Source: Xylocopa sonorina
Taxonomy: Eukaryota; Arthropoda; Insecta; Hymenoptera; Apidae
DNA length: 64,000 nucleotides
Direction of reading: 5' to 3'
Assembly: GCF_050948175.1 (NCBI RefSeq)
Contig: NC_135194.1
Coordinates: forward strand, 11,090,033 to 11,154,032
In this document: positions 61,805 through 64,000 of the stretch, in pieces
Numbering within the stretch: position 1 is the stretch's first letter
Layout of the letters: each line of letters begins with the position of its first letter
Notes under the pieces: generated by a model
The model's input: the letters and a program-made list of their open reading frames with translations, nothing else
Told to the model about the DNA's origin: nothing
Databases searched by the model: none
Translations under genes and position numbers: made by a program

Positions 61805-62450
61805 TTACATGTCTACAGAGATATAACGACCTGTGGTTGATGAATTATTAATAGCAAGTCGATAACGAGGAGGCATGTCACGCTGATCAGCTTCAGTGCT
61901 ACTGTCTGCAATTATAATACAAATGGTCATAGGGTCCCAAGAAGTCTGTTCATAAAATAGATTTACGTCAACTGATGAAAGTTGAGGATGTTCATCACCA
62001 ACTGCAATCGTTGTTTCTGTCAGATGCGAGTATCGGCGGGTGTCAGTTGAGCGAGTGAAATTTTCATATAATATAAGCAAGAGAATCTTTGTCAATAGCC
62101 TCGATGATCGATAGCTGGATAGAAAATAACAATTTGTCCACGGCTGTGAATAGAGACTGTATTTATTGGATGGAAAATTGCAGTAACCGATAGTCCTATG
62201 AATCTATCAGCGGTAATGATGTAACTACGATCAATCCTTTCACGGAAGAGAAAATAGCATCTTTTACATTTCCTACACACTGAGAAGTCTCGTAAACCAA
62301 GTTGAGATTAAAAATTAGTTTACAAATTTCACTAATTACATAGCACAATAGCATCAATAGAGTTACAAAAGTAGCAATAAAAGTTACCATAAGGAAGCTA
62401 ACATCACTGAATCGATCTTCCACAGCGTTATTATTACACGAGACGTACAA
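61805..62450 (-). pseudogene. AT-rich patch with three overlapping protein-like frames, possible decayed gene
   Basis: Reading leftward, frame 1 (62450-62196) contains a 20-plus residue hydrophobic span typical of a membrane helix, followed by a mixed segment with YETSQ. Frame 2 (62280-62092) and frame 3 (62095-61805) continue with balanced compositions and no Arg/Ser excess, each ending in a stop. The three frames overlap or abut, as expected of a coding sequence broken by frameshifts, or of exons joined by very short introns. GC is clearly lower than the flanks. I do not recognise the protein and cannot exclude a chance property of AT-rich DNA. Confidence 0.2.
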
Positions 62451-62454
62451 ATTG

Positions 62455-64000
62455 TCAGCAAATAGTTAACGCGTGCACCTCGAGCGTCTTGTCAAACGCT
62501 GAATCGATTTATTAATCCTACGTCTGGGCGAAGATTCAGGGGACGATGGTTCGAGGCGACAGATAGCACGACTCCTTTCGTTCGAACGAGGCATAATACG
62601 ATCGCACGGTTCGCCAGCAATTATTTCTGAACCGAGCTGCCTACGCGCGCCCTCCACGACTTGCGAGCCGTTCTTGCAGATCACGATCGAGTCTCCGCGG
62701 TCGCGGAAAAAACGATCGCGGTTGATCGTGATCGCTAATAAGAGACGGCGGGTCGACTCGCTGGATAAAAGGAAACAACGTGGGTACGTACAACGGGCTC
62801 TGTTGGACTAATTAGAAAGTTCCCTGCAATCACGTGATCCGATAATGATGGACGACGAAAGCTCGAGCCGCCACGCGCATTCCTCGCTGTTTTACCACGG
62901 TTTTTCCTCCACCGTCTTATTTGTAGAGCAACGGTGCATATAAACGTTCTAAGTATAGGCTGTCGTGGGCGTACGAGAAAGCGTTCCAACAGAAAATACC
63001 GCTCGAGTGTGTACAGATTGATTTTTATGCAGCCTCGCATGCAGACAATAGATAATAAAAGCAAATAGTAGACGCTTAGTTTCCTCAGGAGTTGAATGTG
63101 TGTTTCAAGAGAGAAACCGTCAATTGGGTACAAAGTTTAGCCAAAAATTCAGCGATTTTATAAAGACAGTTTACGAAGAGAATTTTACGCAAAACGATCA
63201 CTTTCGAGGAATTTCTGTACGATCGCGTACGATACTGCTCCAAAGCTCGAGCTCGGGGTTAGAAAACGATGCACGATCGTTCAACTGTTATACAATATGT
63301 TTACAATTACATCGTGCACGTGTAACGAGCACGGTGTTACGCTGTATCTGCGTGTCGGGATCCCATACGCTCGCGTATCGAAGAAAGAAGTCGAGGACAC
63401 GATGCATAATGGCTCGCGGCTGAGAATGCAGCAGGGCGAAACACGCGACCCGATCCGCGCGTTACACTTGCACTTACTAACCCCGGGTGAAAGCCAGATC
63501 GGCGCGTGGTTCGCGTTCGCTGCGATACTTTTCGCAAGGTGCACACGTATCCACCGTCGCGGACCAACGAGCCGGCGTGCAACAATTCCCCGCGGGAATT
63601 TCCACGCCCACGGTACGCTGCGTCCGGTCAATCCGTTCGCGACTTTATCAATTTCTTCAAATCGTACGCTCCTGCGCTCGAGGCGAACGAGGGAATTATT
63701 TTATTCGCGCGCTCCCGCCGCGAGATCAGCTGGTGGAACGTCGAGTTTCCATTTCGAACGGCTGGCAATCGCTGCTGCGAATTGTGAAACTCGTGCGAAT
63801 TCGTACGCGATAGAGTGGGTAGAGAATTGAAAATATTTGAACCGCGGTTATTCAGATATTCGTCCATCTGTCTCTTTAAACGTTGCGTCCACTTCAGCAT
63901 TCCGAACTGAGCTCGTAAACATCTAGTCATACCGACCAGCGTAACGTCAAAAGCCGCTGTCTCGTTTCCATTTGTGCTCCGCCCTGTTAAACGATCCACG
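62455..64000. other. Non-coding DNA to the window end
   Basis: Frames here, including 177 codons plus at 63297-63830 and 123 codons minus at 63628-63999, overlap one another and have no motif, signal peptide or splice context I can support. The 123-codon minus frame runs to the window edge, so an exon continuing outside cannot be excluded. Confidence 0.45.

Noticed and set aside
1..64000. tRNA, rRNA, CRISPR array or bacterial operon
   Set aside because: I looked for tRNA B-box motifs, long rRNA-like stretches and regularly spaced identical repeats. The only regular identical repeat is the coding 18-bp array, which has no spacers.

Overview
The window looks like gene-poor insect nuclear DNA, most likely from an aculeate hymenopteran such as a bee or ant. 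This rests on four things I can see: strong CpG richness with many TCGA/CGATCG words, abundant (GA)n/(CT)n microsatellites and homopolymers, one gene with a 124-bp GT-AG intron, a TATA box and an AATAAA signal, and no prokaryotic gene packing. No exon matches a protein that would name the species, so the assignment is inference. Most long open frames are stop-poor readings of purine or pyrimidine tracts, or Arg/Ser-rich readings of CpG-rich DNA, and I did not annotate them.

Layout. From 1 to about 14 kb the DNA is non-coding and CpG-rich, with a cluster of alternating CG/TG runs near 4.45-4.8 kb that could form Z-DNA. From 14 to 33.8 kb lie several long strand-asymmetric tracts, near 14.2-14.7, 16.3-17.8, 20.7-21.1, 27.6-29.2 and 32.2-33.8 kb. 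Most are purine-rich on the left and pyrimidine-rich on the right. Within this zone, 16.08-18.2 kb holds a decayed repeat of about 240-415 bp spacing. Two sites matching the RFX X-box sit beside the tracts at 21.1 and 32.7 kb. The interval 34.7-38.3 kb is more AT-rich and holds the one convincing complete gene. From 38.3 to 59.6 kb I see no gene, only short repeats, palindromes and homopolymers. At 59.69 kb there is a likely signal-peptide exon on the plus strand. At 61.8-62.45 kb an AT-rich patch carries three overlapping open frames on the minus strand, possibly a decayed gene.

The best candidate for something undescribed is the two-exon gene at 36.9-37.7 kb. It encodes a 219-residue secreted protein with a signal peptide, an N-terminal domain with a C-x3-C-x13-C-x3-C pattern (the cysteine spacing of a disulfide-linked alpha-hairpin), a Thr/Ser/Pro-rich linker, and thirteen six-residue Gly-Pro-Gly-Ala-Pro-Ser repeats. 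The repeats come from an 18-bp minisatellite that is nearly uniform in sequence, so the tail has probably expanded recently. I know of no named family with this architecture. I see no operon-like or pathway link between the few supported genes.
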